DNA from: Brachionus plicatilis
Taxonomy: Eukaryota; Rotifera; Eurotatoria; Ploima; Brachionidae
Length of the DNA stretch: 64,000 nt
Direction: 5' to 3'
Assembly (NCBI GenBank): GCA_010279815.1
Contig: QEOQ01000214.1
Coordinates: forward strand, 413,873-477,872
The notes beneath the pieces are model-generated. The model made no database searches, was not told the origin of the DNA, and saw only the letters and a list, made by a program, of their open reading frames with translations. This document shows positions 1-10,176 of this stretch, in pieces. Every line of letters begins with the position of its first letter. Position 1 is the first letter of the stretch. Made by a program: the position numbers and the translations under genes.

Positions 1-3000
1 TTGCTAGCGATAGGCAAAAATCGTTGATGTTCTTCGAAGGCACGCCAACCAATCTGGGCTGTACTATTCTTCTGCATAGTCAAAATGAAATAGAATTAAA
101 GGTAATTATTTACAATTTCAATTACAATCAAAAATAAAAATTACAGCAAATTAATAATTTAATTTTTTGCTTTTTAACATTAATTCTAAATTTTTTTTTA
201 ATTCATTTTAGAATGTTAAAGCAGTGTTGAAATTTATGATCTATGTAGTCTACAATGCCAAATTAGAACAATCGTTTATATTGGACAAATATGCTGATTT
301 TAATTTGAAGAATAGTAAGTTGATTATATTTACTTTTTTTGATTTGCAAATGTTTTTAGCTGACTATCATTAAGCTAATTTAAATTTATTAACTTAATCA
401 ATTTGGATGAGTTTGTTTTTTTCCAGCAGAAAAAAGTCACAAAAAAATGTATTCACCCTTTGTCAATTTTGCATTTATGTGATTATGTTAGGATCATTTT
501 ATATAAAGAAAAAATAAATTTAATTCAATTTGGTATGTTCTATTGTGTTTTATAAAATTTTTAAATACAATTTTGAAAATGCATTGAAAATGTTCGATGG
601 TTGAGATATATTTTATTTTAGAAATATTTAGAGAAGTTTTTGCAGTGTCGCTCTATTGAAATTAAATTTAGTGTTTCAAACATAGATTATTTAGTTTTAG
701 ATGATTTTTTTTAAATTTTTTTTTGTTTTAGAAATTTTGATAAAAGACTAATTAATCATTTATTTATTCAAATTAATTAAAAAATTATACAATATAATTT
801 TTAGATATTTTTAGAATTTCAAAAAAATGGCTAATGGTTAAAATTTAAAAAACTTCAATTTTGATCTCTTGATCACATTCCTTTTAAGAAATCTCGAGTT
901 TATAATCTCGAAATATCCAAATGATTTTTAATCAGAATTGGGCAAAAGTCAAAAAAAAAAAGTCATTTAAAGTCTTTTCAAAGTCAAGTCATCTGACTTG
1001 ACTTTAATTTTTATTTTTAAAAACCAAGTCAATTGACTTGACTTCAATTTTTTTTTATTCTCAAGTCATCTGAATTGACTTCAATTTTTTTTTTATTCTC
1101 AAGTCATCTGACTTGACTTCAATTTTTATTTTTTAAAACCAAGTCAAATGACTTGACTTTAAATATTATCTTTTAAAAAAAAGTCATCTGAATTGACTTC
1201 AATTTTTTTTTTATTCTCAAGTCATTTGACTTGACTTCAATTTTTAATTTTTAAAACCAAGTCAAATGACTTGACTTTAAATATTTTTTTTTTAAAAAAA
1301 ATCAATTGACATGATTTTAATTTTTTTTGTTTGCAAAAAAATTTTGCAAATTTATTTATTTATTTGTTTATCAATAATTTATTAAATTAAAATTTATTTG
1401 TATAATTTTGCAAATTTTTTTATTTATTTGTTTATCTGTATCAAGCTAGTGCTCCTTCAGAATGAAAATATAAAAAAAAAAAAAATATATAAAATCTGTT
1501 GAAGAAGAAGAGTGTAAAAAAATTGAAGTCAAGTCAAATGACTTGACTTGACTTTGACTTGATGACTTTTGCCCAACTCTGTTTTTAATCCTCTGATTAA
1601 TTTGATATTAGTTCGATTTGAATCTCAATATTTCTTATCCTAATCGTCCCCTAATTATATCTTCATTAATTATATTTTCGCAGTTGAATTTTTAGATTTT
1701 TAGGTAGATTGTGATTGAAAAACATTTAATAAGAAAACGATAGCATATTCATTAAATTTTTTATAAATTGTAATTTAATCAAATTTTTTTTTACTTCTTT
1801 AAAGCATTGAGTATAAAATTAAATCAAACCAACTTAAATATTTAAAAAAAAATCTTTTAGCTAGTTAAATTATTGCCTTTTTCAACACTCAAAGGATCAA
1901 AATTTTTGTTTAGAATTAGTGAAAGTAAATTAATATTAAGTAATAGAATTTTCTTTTTTCCTCTTAAAATTTTCTAAAACTATATAATCTTTGTTTGAAA
2001 CACTAAGTTGAATTTCAATAGAGCTACATTGCAAAAATTTCTCTAAATATTTCTAAAATAAAATACATCTCAACAATCGCATATTTTCAATACATTTTCA
2101 AAATTGTATTTAAAATTTTTATAAAACACAAAAGAACATACCATTTTCAATTTTATATAATTTAATTTTGATTTAAGTTCTAATATTGAAAATTAAAATT
2201 CTTCAATTTTGATGGCTTTTTTAAAAATTAATTTAACTATTTAAATTTATTTTGACATTTAGTGGCACTTAAATAAAGATTGAATTTTTTAATTTTTTTT
2301 GTCGATTATCATAATGAAATTAATTAATTTAAAAAAAAGCTATCTTTGAATCAATGGTTAATGATGAATGTGAGATGGTTGTCAATGATTCCGATTTATC
2401 CAACATTCAAGACCAACAGAAAGAAGAAGAAGAAGAAAAAGAAAAAGAAAAGAACAACCGACTAGAGTTTAAAATAGATAGATCGTTGGACGAAAGAGAA
2501 AACAAAAAGCCAAATAGCTTGCCTGTGTCCATTGATCAAAATCCATTAGAAACAAGCATTCAACAGTGTCATGATACTGATACTGATACTGACAGCAAAA
2601 CACTAAAGCTTACTATTTGTGAACAGTATAGTGAAAAAACTAATGGAAATTTGAATCGAAATTTTAAGTTATTAATTGATGATTTACATTTGTCTTGTTC
2701 ACCTTTTATAAAATACAAAATGCCCTATTTACTACTAGAAGACACAAGCGATCCATTAAGAGCATATTTGCCTAGCAATTACATGAATTATCTAGATTCA
2801 TTTATTTTACTCTTGGACTCTCAGCAAATAACCAATAGTTGTTCAATTACGTCACCAAATAGGACAACTAATTTTTGGACTGATTGTGATCAAAACAAGG
2901 CCAAAATTCACCAATTTCTGCTAATGCACTTAACAAAGTCTTTTGACGACAAACAAATACAAAAACTCTACGCAGACTTTAAGTCTCGCGGCGGCATTGC

Positions 3001-3561
3001 TACAAGCATGTTCAGCAACCAACGAAAACTAAACCTTAAGGGAATAGAGCTTGAAACAAATTTGAGTGAAGTCAATTCAACAAAGTGTAAATTTGATTGT
3101 TTAGACATTTTAAATCGTCAACATTTAGCTGTTCTTTACGTAAATCAATGCCAAACCTCACCAGTATATCCGAACATTTGCCAAAAGCCACGTGTCATTA
3201 ACATGAAATTCTACACAGAAAACGACATGACTTTGGGAAGTTTTTTGGCCAGAAATTGCTTTAGAAATGACTACAAATGTTCGAATGAATCTTGTTCGTT
3301 GCCAATTGTTCTTCACACACGATCTTTTATTCACGCTGATACAAAGATCACTATTCGCATGAGCCTCATACCAAACCAGACGCAAACTCACTCTCAAAGT
3401 CAGTCACATAGTCACTCACATAGTCAGTCACAGAACGAACCTAATCAAATACAATCGTCTAGTAATCAAACTCCAAAATCAACAGCACAGCCCATGCCTA
3501 TTCTATCTGTGTCATCTCTTTTGTCCAAAAGTCCATCGCAAACAAGCAATCAATCACTACA

Positions 3562-3592
<31 letters not shown>

Positions 3593-6500
3593 CAGCAACA
3601 TGCTCATCAATTGACATCATCAATGCATGAACAATCGAGCATAAGCAATCATCAACCAGTGTACGATGACATAAACATTTTTATGTGGTCTGTTTGCCAA
3701 AAGTGCAACAAATCGACCAAAAAAGTTGCCATGTCACCCGACACATGGTCATTTTCGTTGGCCAAATTTCTTCAATTGACATTTCACGCTCAGTCTGCAT
3801 ATCATCAATTTAATGCGGAGTCGAACGATCAACAATGTACTCATTCGCTTTTCAACGATAACTATCAATACTTTAGATACAAAAATACAGTCACTGTATT
3901 TTCAACAAGTAGAATAACTATTAAGAAGCTTTTTTTGCCCCATACTCAAATAAAGCGATTGGAACATGCTAAAAAACGTGACGAATACATTCACGAAATA
4001 AAAGAAATGCACGAAAAAGCTCTCACTCAATCGAACACTTTAATCGAAAAACTGAATCAACTAAAGGCGCACAGTTTGAGCGAAAAACAAATGCAAAAGT
4101 TGGATCAGCATTTGGCACAAATAAATAGTGACACAAGTTTCAAGTCAAAAATTGAGAAAATAAATTTGATTTTGACTAATAATTTGCAAGAAGCTGTGAC
4201 CAATGTCAATGAAATCAACTATGCACTTGTTGATTTGTTAATAATCGAATTGAAAAAGTACTTGGCCAATTTTACAATCTTTTGGAACAATAGAGTAATC
4301 GAATTGTTCAGCAATAAGAAAACAAAGTCTGATGATGAAATAAAATCTCCTCAATTGTTTAACGAATCGACCGGCGATTCTCAGCTACAAGGTAATTTAT
4401 TTCTAACTAAACTAATTGAAATCAATATTAATCGAGCCATTAGAAAAATGTTTAGTCAATTTTAAAAAGAGTTTGTAGATTATTATTGTTTTATTTTGTT
4501 CAAGTCACCGTGAATTTTAATTAATCTTAATCATTGAGCGGTTTTTTAATTAATAAAATAGATAAAACTGAAACGACTTATTTGCACAAAATTATCTCTT
4601 AAGCTAGAAATCTAACTTTTTTTTTTTTTTTTAAATAGGCTAAGTAAGTGATATGAAAAAATCAACATTGAATTATGCACAATTTAAGCGTTTACAAGTC
4701 AATAATAATTTTTAGCGGTTTAAATAAAACAATTTAGCTTAAAAATTTAAATTTTTATTTTTTTTTAAATGATTTTATTAATTATTATTATATTTTGTGA
4801 TAAAAATTGAATAAGAAGAAGTGTATATAAATAAATTGAAATAAATGAATCGTTCATGACAAATAACAAGCATGTTGTTATATTATCTTAAAATAAAAAT
4901 TAAAAAAATTCGTTTAAGCGCAGACTCAGCATTTCGATGTTTTTAGAAATGTATTTGGCACAATTAAATTAGAGACATTTGGCAGTAAGTCGAAAAGCTT
5001 CTATTTTTTTAATTCAGAAACTAACAATAACATAATAATGTTGAAAATAAAAATTGAAAAACATATTTGAATCTTATGAAAAATTTTAAACTTGTTTGAA
5101 TTAAATTTGAAATTTGTTTAAAATTAAATTTTTATTTAAAATTTAATGTCATCTAAATCAATACCCTATATTTTATGGCAATTTGAAGTCTATAATCAAT
5201 TTTTGATGCTGAGTGCACACCATCTATTTTTAAGAAACGATGCTATTTTAAGTCGATAATCTTTTGCAGACTTTTGCAGATTTTACCTTTAGATTTAACA
5301 AAGTATGTTAAAACCAGAGTTGTTCATCAAGTCTCAAGTCTCAAGTCAAGTCCAAGTCACGACTTGACTTGATTTGTTTTTACAGTAAAAAGTAAAAAGT
5401 TTTTACAGTAAAAAGTCAAGTCACAACTTGACCTGATTTTTTTTTTACTGTAAAGAGTTAAAAAGTAACTTGAGTTGATGTTGTGTCTGATTTTATTTTT
5501 ACTAAATTATAGTTTATGTAAAAATTGAATTTAGATTTTTTTTCTCTAAAATCTCTTTAACGTTTACATTTTTAATTAAATCATTTTGTTTACCAAAAAA
5601 TTATAAATTTATAAAATAATCTTTTGAAAAATATAAAAAAAATCGAGTCAAGTTAAGACTTGACTTGACTTTTTGGTCGAAAGACCTGAAAATTAGCGAC
5701 TTGAGGAACAACTCTGAATAAAACCAAAGATATACCTCTGCACTAATTCTCTAAAATAAATTAAAATTCATTTTAGAGTTTTAGCTTGATTTGATAATTT
5801 TTTGCATAAAAAATTGGTCATTAACTTCAACTTGTCATTTTTTTTGTGTATGAGTTTCAAACTTCATCTTTACTTACTAAAATCTTTAATTTAATTTAAA
5901 AAAAAAGAGTCAATTAAATGATAAAATGTTTGCTATTGTGAAATTTTTTTTAATTTTTTTTTAATTTTGAAAAATTAATTGTAATTGAACACAAAAAATA
6001 AATCTCTTTATGTTCATTTGTATTTTTTCACTCATTTAAAATAAGTTTATTTTTATTTTTATTTATAAAAGGAAAACCAATCTTTTGCAACGATCAAACA
6101 CTTGAGTACGGATCTTTATTGAGCGAAAGTTCAATCATTGACTACGATGATAATTTGCCCAAGTCATCTCAAGGCTCTCAGTCAGCTATTGCATATGGCA
6201 AGCGTCTTTTGGCTAGTTTTATAGCATCTTCAACTTTTCAGCCGCTTAAAATTCCTTTTGCCGAAGACGAACATTACATTCTCAGCTCTGAATCGTCCTA
6301 TTATGTCAATGAAAAATATCTGAGCTCGATAGTCGCATTTACTCTATGCTCCTCCGAATACAATGAATACCAACAAAATTCGAGCAAAATGGACATTCAG
6401 AAATTTTACAATGCACCAACTCAAATTCAGCAACAACAGCAACAACAACAGCAACAACAACAACAACTAGATTTTGATGAGTTTGATCCGTCAGCTAATT

Positions 6501-7429
6501 TAAAATCAAATTTAATACATTTTGAACTTCAATTTTCGGATTCAAGTTCAAAGTTTTACTGTAAGGCGTACCATGCTGAATTGTTTCGTCGTCTTCGTAA
6601 ACTTGTAATGCCAAACGAAGAAGACAAATTCATCAATTCATTATTCAGATGCGTCAATTGGGATGCTAAAGGAGGCAAATCAAATTCACAATTTAGAAAA
6701 ACTTTAGACAATAGGTTCATTTTAAAAGAAATGTCCAAGCAAGAGGTTGCTTCGTTTGTAGAGTTTGCACCGCAATATATCAACTATTTAATCGATTCCA
6801 TAGAAAACAAAAAAGCCACTGCAATGGCAAAAATATTTGGTGCATACAGAATATGCATGATGAAAAATTCGGCCATTTCATCAAGCAAAGCAATCAAAAT
6901 TGATGTAATTGTTATGGAAAATTTGCTTGTGGCCAACAAAAACAAGTCCATTCAAATATTTGATTTGAAAGGATCGGAGCGCAATCGACTCATAAATGTC
7001 AGTCAGCCGACATCACAAACTGTCACAACTCAATCAAGTGACAAAGATGTTGTTTTACTTGATGAGAATTTTCTTCGATGGTCATTCGACAATCCCATTT
7101 ACATAAAACCACACTCTAAGTATGTTCTAATGAAAGCAATCGAAAATGATTCAACATTTTTGAGCAGCAAATATATTATGGACTATTCACTATTATGTGG
7201 AATTGATATGGAGAGCCATCAAGTAACAGTCGGTCTTATCGACTACTTAAGAGCCTTTACATGGGACAAAAAAGTCGAAACATACATCAAAAAAACAATC
7301 GGAGGCTCACAAGGAAAAATGCCTACGATAGTCTCGCCCGAAGTCTACAAAACCAGATTTATTAATGCCATTGATAGATATTTTCAACAAGTTCCAGACC
7401 AATGGTACGAAGATAACTTGAATTCATGA
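1..7429 (+). CDS. PIKFYVE: 1-phosphatidylinositol 3-phosphate 5-kinase (PIKfyve/Fab1), 3' part
   Basis: Makes PI(3,5)P2 from PI3P on endosome membranes. Exons read from the sequence: 1-101 (partial; frame from base 3), 212-314, 2340-4391 and 6072-7429, all with GT-AG borders and matching phases (0, 1, 1). Exons 1-2 carry the end of the chaperonin-like (CCT) domain (KSLMFFEGTPTNLGCTI). Exon 3 covers the PIKfyve-specific cysteine-rich region (MKFYTENDMTLGSFL, paired Cys) and a polyglutamine run near 3558-3600. The last exon holds a second polyQ tract and the lipid kinase domain: GGKS, DNRFILKEM with the ATP lysine, FDLKGS, MDYSLL, and DYLRAFTWDKK near the C-terminus. The ATG at 2354 is internal: reading continues upstream to the acceptor at 2338-2339. 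If the donor at 4392 is not used, reading stops at 4465. FYVE and DEP domains would lie left of the window. Identity is certain; exon 3 borders are inferred from phase. Confidence 0.93.
933..1581. mobile_element. hAT-type MITE with internal tandem array
   Basis: Terminal inverted repeats CAGAATTGGGCAAAAGTC (933-950) and its complement at 1564-1581 match at 17 of 18 positions. The flanks are an exact 8-bp duplication TTTTTAAT at 925-932 and 1582-1589. CAG...CTG ends with an 8-bp duplication are typical of the hAT superfamily. There is no transposase. The interior is a roughly 40-bp tandem array at 965-1325. A T-rich short retroposon fragment at about 1405-1490 is nested in the 3' half. Confidence 0.85.
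965..1325. repeat. Tandem array of AAGTCA palindromes, about 40 bp x 9
   Basis: About nine units, each with a near-palindrome of the form AAGTCAnnTGACTTGACTT, separated by T-rich or A-rich spacers. The spacer alternates between a T-run/TTCTC form and a TTTAAAACC form. The array fills the left half of the hAT MITE. Its motif recurs in the MITE at 5315-5716 and near 11940. Confidence 0.8.
5168..5850. repeat. Family B inverted-repeat element, interrupted
   Basis: The left end (CAATTTGAAGTCTATAATCA) and the right end near 5810-5846 (AATTGGTCATTAACTTCAAC) are imperfect inverted repeats. The interior GAGTGCACACCATCT segment recurs at about 8073. The hAT MITE at 5315 splits this copy. Other copies lie at 7916, 15243, 16475 and 21440. 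Non-autonomous; superfamily not determined. Confidence 0.6.
5315..5716. mobile_element. hAT-type MITE nested in family B
   Basis: Terminal repeats CAGAGTTGTTCATCAAGTC (5315-5333) and its complement at 5698-5716 match at 18 of 19 positions. The flanking octamers GTTAAAAC and AATAAAAC match at six of eight positions, fitting an aged 8-bp duplication. The interior has several AAGTCA/TGACTT motifs and a segment shared with 12620-12780. Length 402 bp, no protein coding. Confidence 0.8.
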
Positions 7430-7786
7430 AGTAGTTTTATCTTATATAAGAATTATCAAGATGTTTTTTCTATTTTTATTTTTGTTTTTTTATTTTATTT
7501 AAATTAAACTCAAAATGTAAAGATTGATTTTTAAGCATTATTTTCGTAAATGAGTTGCTATAAAAATAGAATAAAACTATTTATTAGAATTTTTTATACT
7601 CAATTTTTCTTACTATTTTAAATTTTGATTTTTTGAAAAATAAAAATATACAAAAAATACAAATCTTTTATCTAATATTAAATTAATTTAGAATTAATTT
7701 AGACGTATCTTTCGCTAATTGTATACAAAAGTATTATCCGATCCAATTTCGACTACATTTTCATTCCGTTGCTGACAGACACACAA

Positions 7787-7911
7787 NNNNNNNNNNNNNN
7801 NNNNNNNNNNNNNNNNNNNNNNNNNNNNNNNNNNNNNNNNNNNNNNNNNNNNNNNNNNNNNNNNNNNNNNNNNNNNNNNNNNNNNNNNNNNNNNNNNNNN
7901 NNNNNNNNNNN
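7787..7911. other. Assembly gap (125 N)
   Basis: A run of 125 undetermined bases. Reading frames that cross it are not real. Confidence 0.99.
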
Positions 7912-7915
7912 GATT

Positions 7916-8290
7916 TTTTCTGGCAACTTGAAGTTAATGATCAATTTTTTATGTACAAAATGATCAAATCAAACTAAAACTACTAATAGAAATAATGCAC
8001 AGATATATTTTTGGATTTAACATACTTTGTTAAATAAAAAAATAAACTCTGCATTATCAAAATGAACAATGCCGAGTGCACACCATCTATTTTTAAGAAA
8101 TGATGCTATTTTAAGTCGATAATCTTTTGCAGACTTTTGCTGATTTTACCTTTAGATTTAACAAAGTATTTTCTTTAATTATTTAATTTTTTTAATCTAC
8201 ATAACATGTTAAGCATTCTACATAAAAATTATTTAAATAAATTTAAATAAACTCTTGAAATTGATCTCCCAATTCATGATGCCAAAAGTT
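7916..8290. repeat. Family B inverted-repeat element
   Basis: The left end CTTGAAGTTAATGATCAATT begins just after the gap. The right end near 8256-8290 (GATCTCCCAATTCATGATGCC) is its imperfect complement. It shares AATCTACATAACATGTTAAG with copies at 15640 and 16650. No coding. The rest of 7430-10176 outside the named elements shows no gene. Confidence 0.55.
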
Positions 8291-8382
8291 TTTATTTGTT
8301 CAGAAAACTTTTAAATTAATGTCATAAAGGATATAACCCTATTAAGTGTTAAAAAATCAAATAAATGATAAAATTATTTTAC

Positions 8383-8931
8383 TGTCTTATTTTTACTGAA
8401 TAAAATAGTATATTTACTGATTAATTCTAAGCATTGTGAAGTTTCGTTCAAAAAGTTCAGTTCAAAATCTTAAATTCGTATATATTTTGAATGGAATGAA
8501 GTGATAAAATAAAAATTTAGCACGTGATGTAACAAAAAATATTACAGAACTTGCTCAAAAAAAAAACACTGAATAAATGTTAAGTTGGTATTGAAATAAA
8601 AATTTCGAAATATAAAATTAAACACAGACAAAAATTTAAAATATTGCAAATAAAACTTCTTTTTTTACAAAGACAAATAAATTGTGTTAAATTCGATTGA
8701 TTTCAAAAGTCGATGATTAATTAAAAGAAAAATTTCTGAATTTATTTTCAAGGCTACTTGGTGTAACAACTTCTGTTACACATTGTTACATATTTTACAG
8801 GAGCAAATTTTTTTGATTCATCGAAAAATTTCAATTAAGAACTTTTTTCTTGAAATTTTTGAACTTTTTGAACAAAACTTCACAATGCTTTAATTCTATT
8901 ATTTTTACTGAAGCGATAACCATATGCCATT
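8383..8931. repeat. Family C element, interrupted by a MITE
   Basis: 8388-8429 joined to 8899-8931 is nearly identical to the uninterrupted stretch at 48000-48070 (TATTTACTGATTA then CTATTATTTTTACTGAAGCG). The insertion at 8430-8889 accounts for the split. Confidence 0.7.
8430..8889. mobile_element. MITE with 9-bp target duplication
   Basis: Terminal repeats AGCATTGTGAAGTTTCGTTC and, at the right end, their complement ending AAACTTCACAATGCT. The flanks are exact 9-bp duplications TTAATTCTA at 8421-8429 and 8890-8898. The related empty site TTAGTTCTA at about 48039 confirms the insertion. A 9-bp duplication points to a Mutator-like or Merlin-like source; which one is not decided. A similar terminal sequence occurs at 15061-15086. 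Length 460 bp, no coding. Confidence 0.85.
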
Positions 8932-9187
8932 ATTAATTATTCAGTTAACACCGCGAGGGTGATTTAAAAAAACCTTTTTTAATAAAGTAAAGTTTTGTCT
9001 TTATTAATAAATTAAAAGAATAAAATAGATTTTTTTTCATAATTGCTCTAGTCACATGATTTAATTGAATAAAAAAAAACTACTAGAAATAATTTTTCAA
9101 ATTCGATTGTTTTTTATTTTAAACTATGGCGATAAAAAAAGTAAAATTAGTTCTAAAAGAGTTCTAAAAGCCAATTATTAAAAGATA

Positions 9188-9707
9188 CAGTAAATATTCG
9201 GTTTAAGAGATATCTATTTAAGAGAAAATCGATTTAAGAGAATTTTGAAAAATAGTACAGACACGATTTTTGTCTTTTCTCGATTTTTTGTCGGCTTTTA
9301 ATTATGAAATTTACTTCCGGAATAATAAGAAAGTGATAAAAAAAATCGGCAAAAAAATTATTAAACCATTTCATCTTATCAAATTAATTTGTCATTTAAT
9401 TTTACCTTCAAAACATCCTGATCCTTAAATCAACGGAACCAAAAATCCTTGATCTATATCCTATAAAATGAAATTTTAGCTTTTTCGATTTTAGAAATTT
9501 TCGATTTTAATTAATTTTTTTTATTACTTTTTTTTGATTTAAATAATAAATTTGTCTTTTTTTAATAAAATATTATCACTTAAAATCATTCTTTTTATTC
9601 CCCAGATAAGACACTTTTTCGGTCAACAGCCATTATCGATTTTAGAGAATAATCGGTTTTAGAGACAACAAAAATATTTTTTATTCTCTTAAACCGAATT
9701 TTCACTG
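9188..9707. mobile_element. pogo/Tigger-like MITE
   Basis: Begins CAGTAAATATTCGGTTTAAG and ends with the complement (CTTAAACCGAATTTTCACTG), bordered by TA on each side (9186-9187, 9708-9709). CAGT ends with a TA duplication and a GGTTTAAGAGA-type repeat resemble pogo/Tigger (Tc1-mariner) termini. The repeat recurs subterminally at 9234-9242 and 9645-9665. No transposase; 520 bp. Confidence 0.75.
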
Positions 9708-10176
9708 TACATATAGAAAAACTTTGTTCAGTTCTTTTGTACTGATTTTCACAAGCCTCGTTATTAATCACCACTAAAACAAATAAATAAAACAACAAAT
9801 AATTAGTAGCAATAAAAAAAATGAGGCTATATGACCCATTTAAACAAGTAAACATACAAAAATCATAAAATAAACAAACAAAGTGGAACCGCGCTAATGT
9901 AAAAAGAAAACAAAAAAAAAAAACGCATAGCCATAAGACAATAAAAAGAGCACAACTATTGTCCAACTTTTAATCCCATCAGTCCATTTCCATCCATCCA
10001 TTGTTTACTGACCTGAATACACATTTAAAACGATATATTCGGCCCAAACTTTATCTCGCATCATCCTCCAAAATGGATTCTCATAAAAACTCTTATCTCA
10101 ACTAATAATTATTACTCACTCGCTTTACCTGTTAGGCCAAACTTGAAATTCTAAATTCTAAATAAAAAAAAAAAAA

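Larger units (their letters stand above)
315..2339 (+). other. PIKfyve intron 2
   Basis: AT-rich intron of about 2 kb. It holds the hAT-type MITE at 933-1581. I see no coding signal in the rest. The acceptor (run of A then AG at 2338-2339) is pyrimidine-poor, but it is the only one that restores the reading frame after the in-frame TAA at 2330. Confidence 0.7.
4392..6071 (+). other. PIKfyve intron 3
   Basis: Intron between the cysteine-rich and kinase exons (donor GTAATT, acceptor TATAAAAG). It contains a copy of dispersed inverted-repeat family B (about 5168-5850), itself interrupted by a hAT MITE at 5315-5716. No coding potential was seen in the remainder. Confidence 0.75.

Noticed and set aside
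965..1325. Spaced repeats considered as a CRISPR array
   Set aside because: Eukaryotic context, spacers are near-identical T/A runs, and the array sits inside a hAT MITE.
4393..4465. Extension of PIKfyve exon 3 to the stop at 4465
   Set aside because: The donor at 4392 joins in phase to the kinase exon at 6072. The extension would delete the kinase domain.
7753..7963. ORFs crossing the N run
   Set aside because: They exist only because undetermined bases contain no stops.
9595..9966. 123-codon minus-strand ORF
   Set aside because: Low-complexity Phe/Leu/Cys-rich reading that overlaps the pogo-like MITE end. No coding signature.
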